Part shown: piece by piece, positions 63,745 through 64,000 of the stretch
How positions within the stretch are numbered: position 1 is the first letter of the stretch
How the letters are laid out: every line of letters begins with the position of its first letter
Assembly (NCBI RefSeq): GCF_014640635.1
Contig: NZ_BMHI01000005.1
Location: 186,001-250,000 of the forward strand
Reading direction: 5' to 3'
DNA length: 64,000 nt
Origin: Flexivirga endophytica
GTDB lineage: Bacteria; Actinomycetota; Actinomycetes; Actinomycetales; Dermatophilaceae
The notes under the pieces: model-generated
What the model was told of the DNA's origin: nothing
Databases searched by the model: none
The model's input: the letters and a program-made list of their open reading frames with translations, nothing else
Translations under genes and position numbers: made by a program

Positions 63745-64000
63745 TCACGAGCTGCGCTGCATCTCCCACGCCTGCCGCAACGCGTGTTGTATGGCGCCGC
63801 TGTCGCCATACAACATCGCTTGCACCTTCATGTGCGCGTCGTAGCTCGGCGGTACGCCGAAGGTGTCCGGATGATCGGTCACGAGCCGCTCGCGCACGTC
63901 GAACGCACAGCGGATCATCAACTCGTCGGAGGCGATCAGGCGTGCGACGATCCGATTGTCGACGTACCAGGCGGGGACCGCACTGGTGCCCTTGCGCTTG
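63745..64000 (-). CDS. YjbR/MmcQ-like protein, 5' part beyond the window
   Basis: The reading frame is open from the window edge (first full codon at 63999) down to a TGA at 63745-63747, giving the last 84 residues of a minus-strand protein. It reads KRKGTSAVPAWYVDNRIVAR at the cut end, then IRCAFDVRERLVTDHPDTFG and ends HALRQAWEMQRSS. The FDxRERL...P.TF pattern and C-terminal helix resemble the MmcQ/YjbR (DUF419) family of small CyaY-like-fold proteins. Function unknown; assignment moderate because only the C-terminus is seen. Confidence 0.6.
   Translation of the reverse strand, partial: KRKGTSAVPAWYVDNRIVARLIASDELMIRCAFDVRERLVTDHPDTFGVPPSYDAHMKVQAMLYGDSGAIQHALRQAWEMQRSS

Overview
The window is high-GC, densely coded DNA from an actinobacterium. 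Evidence: an MtrA-MtrB-LpqB triad, a WhiB1-type Fe-S regulator, a PdtaS-type kinase, a one-piece tmRNA with a tag ending FALAA, a WS/DGAT acyltransferase and a 10-methyl fatty-acid pair. I would place it in Micrococcales (Dermacoccaceae/Intrasporangiaceae-like), but the genus is a guess. From about 1 to 41 kb the gene order parallels the Mycobacterium tuberculosis block Rv3248c-Rv3217c (sahH, mtrA, mtrB, lpqB, comF-like, hpf, secA1, Rv3235, tgs3-like, pdtaS, whiB1, membrane protein). The thymidylate kinase gene normally beside mtrA is absent, and several insertions are present.

1-9 kb: 3' part of ahcY with a strong terminator, an inserted flavin oxidoreductase divergent from a NarL-type two-component pair, a small FMN-barrel protein, then mtrA-mtrB-lpqB. 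9-18.5 kb: comF-like gene, hpf, an orphan LuxR-type response regulator, two adjacent minus-strand genes that together encode seven GNAT acetyltransferase domains, and secA. 18.5-25 kb: an uncharacterised conserved actinobacterial cluster (Rv3235-like protein, LysM membrane protein, small regulator, excisionase-like HTH protein, SAF/CpaB-like protein, CpaE-like ATPase) followed by a WS/DGAT acyltransferase and a small partner. 25-30.7 kb: an 1834-residue single-chain biotin-dependent carboxylase with eukaryote-like domain order.

30.7-33.5 kb is the least ordinary stretch: a frameshifted DUF559 gene between 19-bp inverted repeats, related short repeats around it, a DUF2505 gene, and a 76-bp tandem array that duplicates that gene's start region and carries a 15-codon micro-ORF per unit. 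33.5-41 kb: the giant NAD-glutamate dehydrogenase, pdtaS, whiB1 and a small membrane protein. 41-46 kb: an operon of three overlapping paralogous exported proteins, a lone biotinyl-domain protein, an MFS exporter and its likely TetR repressor. 46-49 kb: flavin oxidoreductase plus CFA-type methyltransferase, the likely tuberculostearic-acid (10-methyl fatty acid) pair. 49.2-49.5 kb: tmRNA (ssrA).

49.7-55.6 kb: a second FAD-linked oxidase, pntA-pntB transhydrogenase and an ACT-containing malic enzyme, a plausible NADPH-supply group. 55.9-61 kb: a DEAD-box RNA helicase with an expanding RGG-like repeat, YqgE-like protein, DUF3039 protein and an SF2 helicase. 61-64 kb: an Lrp/AsnC regulator divergent from hppD (tyrosine catabolism), a methyltransferase, and the 3' part of a YjbR/MmcQ-like gene.

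Across the whole window the word GTATGNC/GNCATAC is conspicuously common and drags in otherwise rare codons (TAT, ATA). Three copies of a REP-like palindromic repeat sit at gene borders. Both deserve genome-wide counting.
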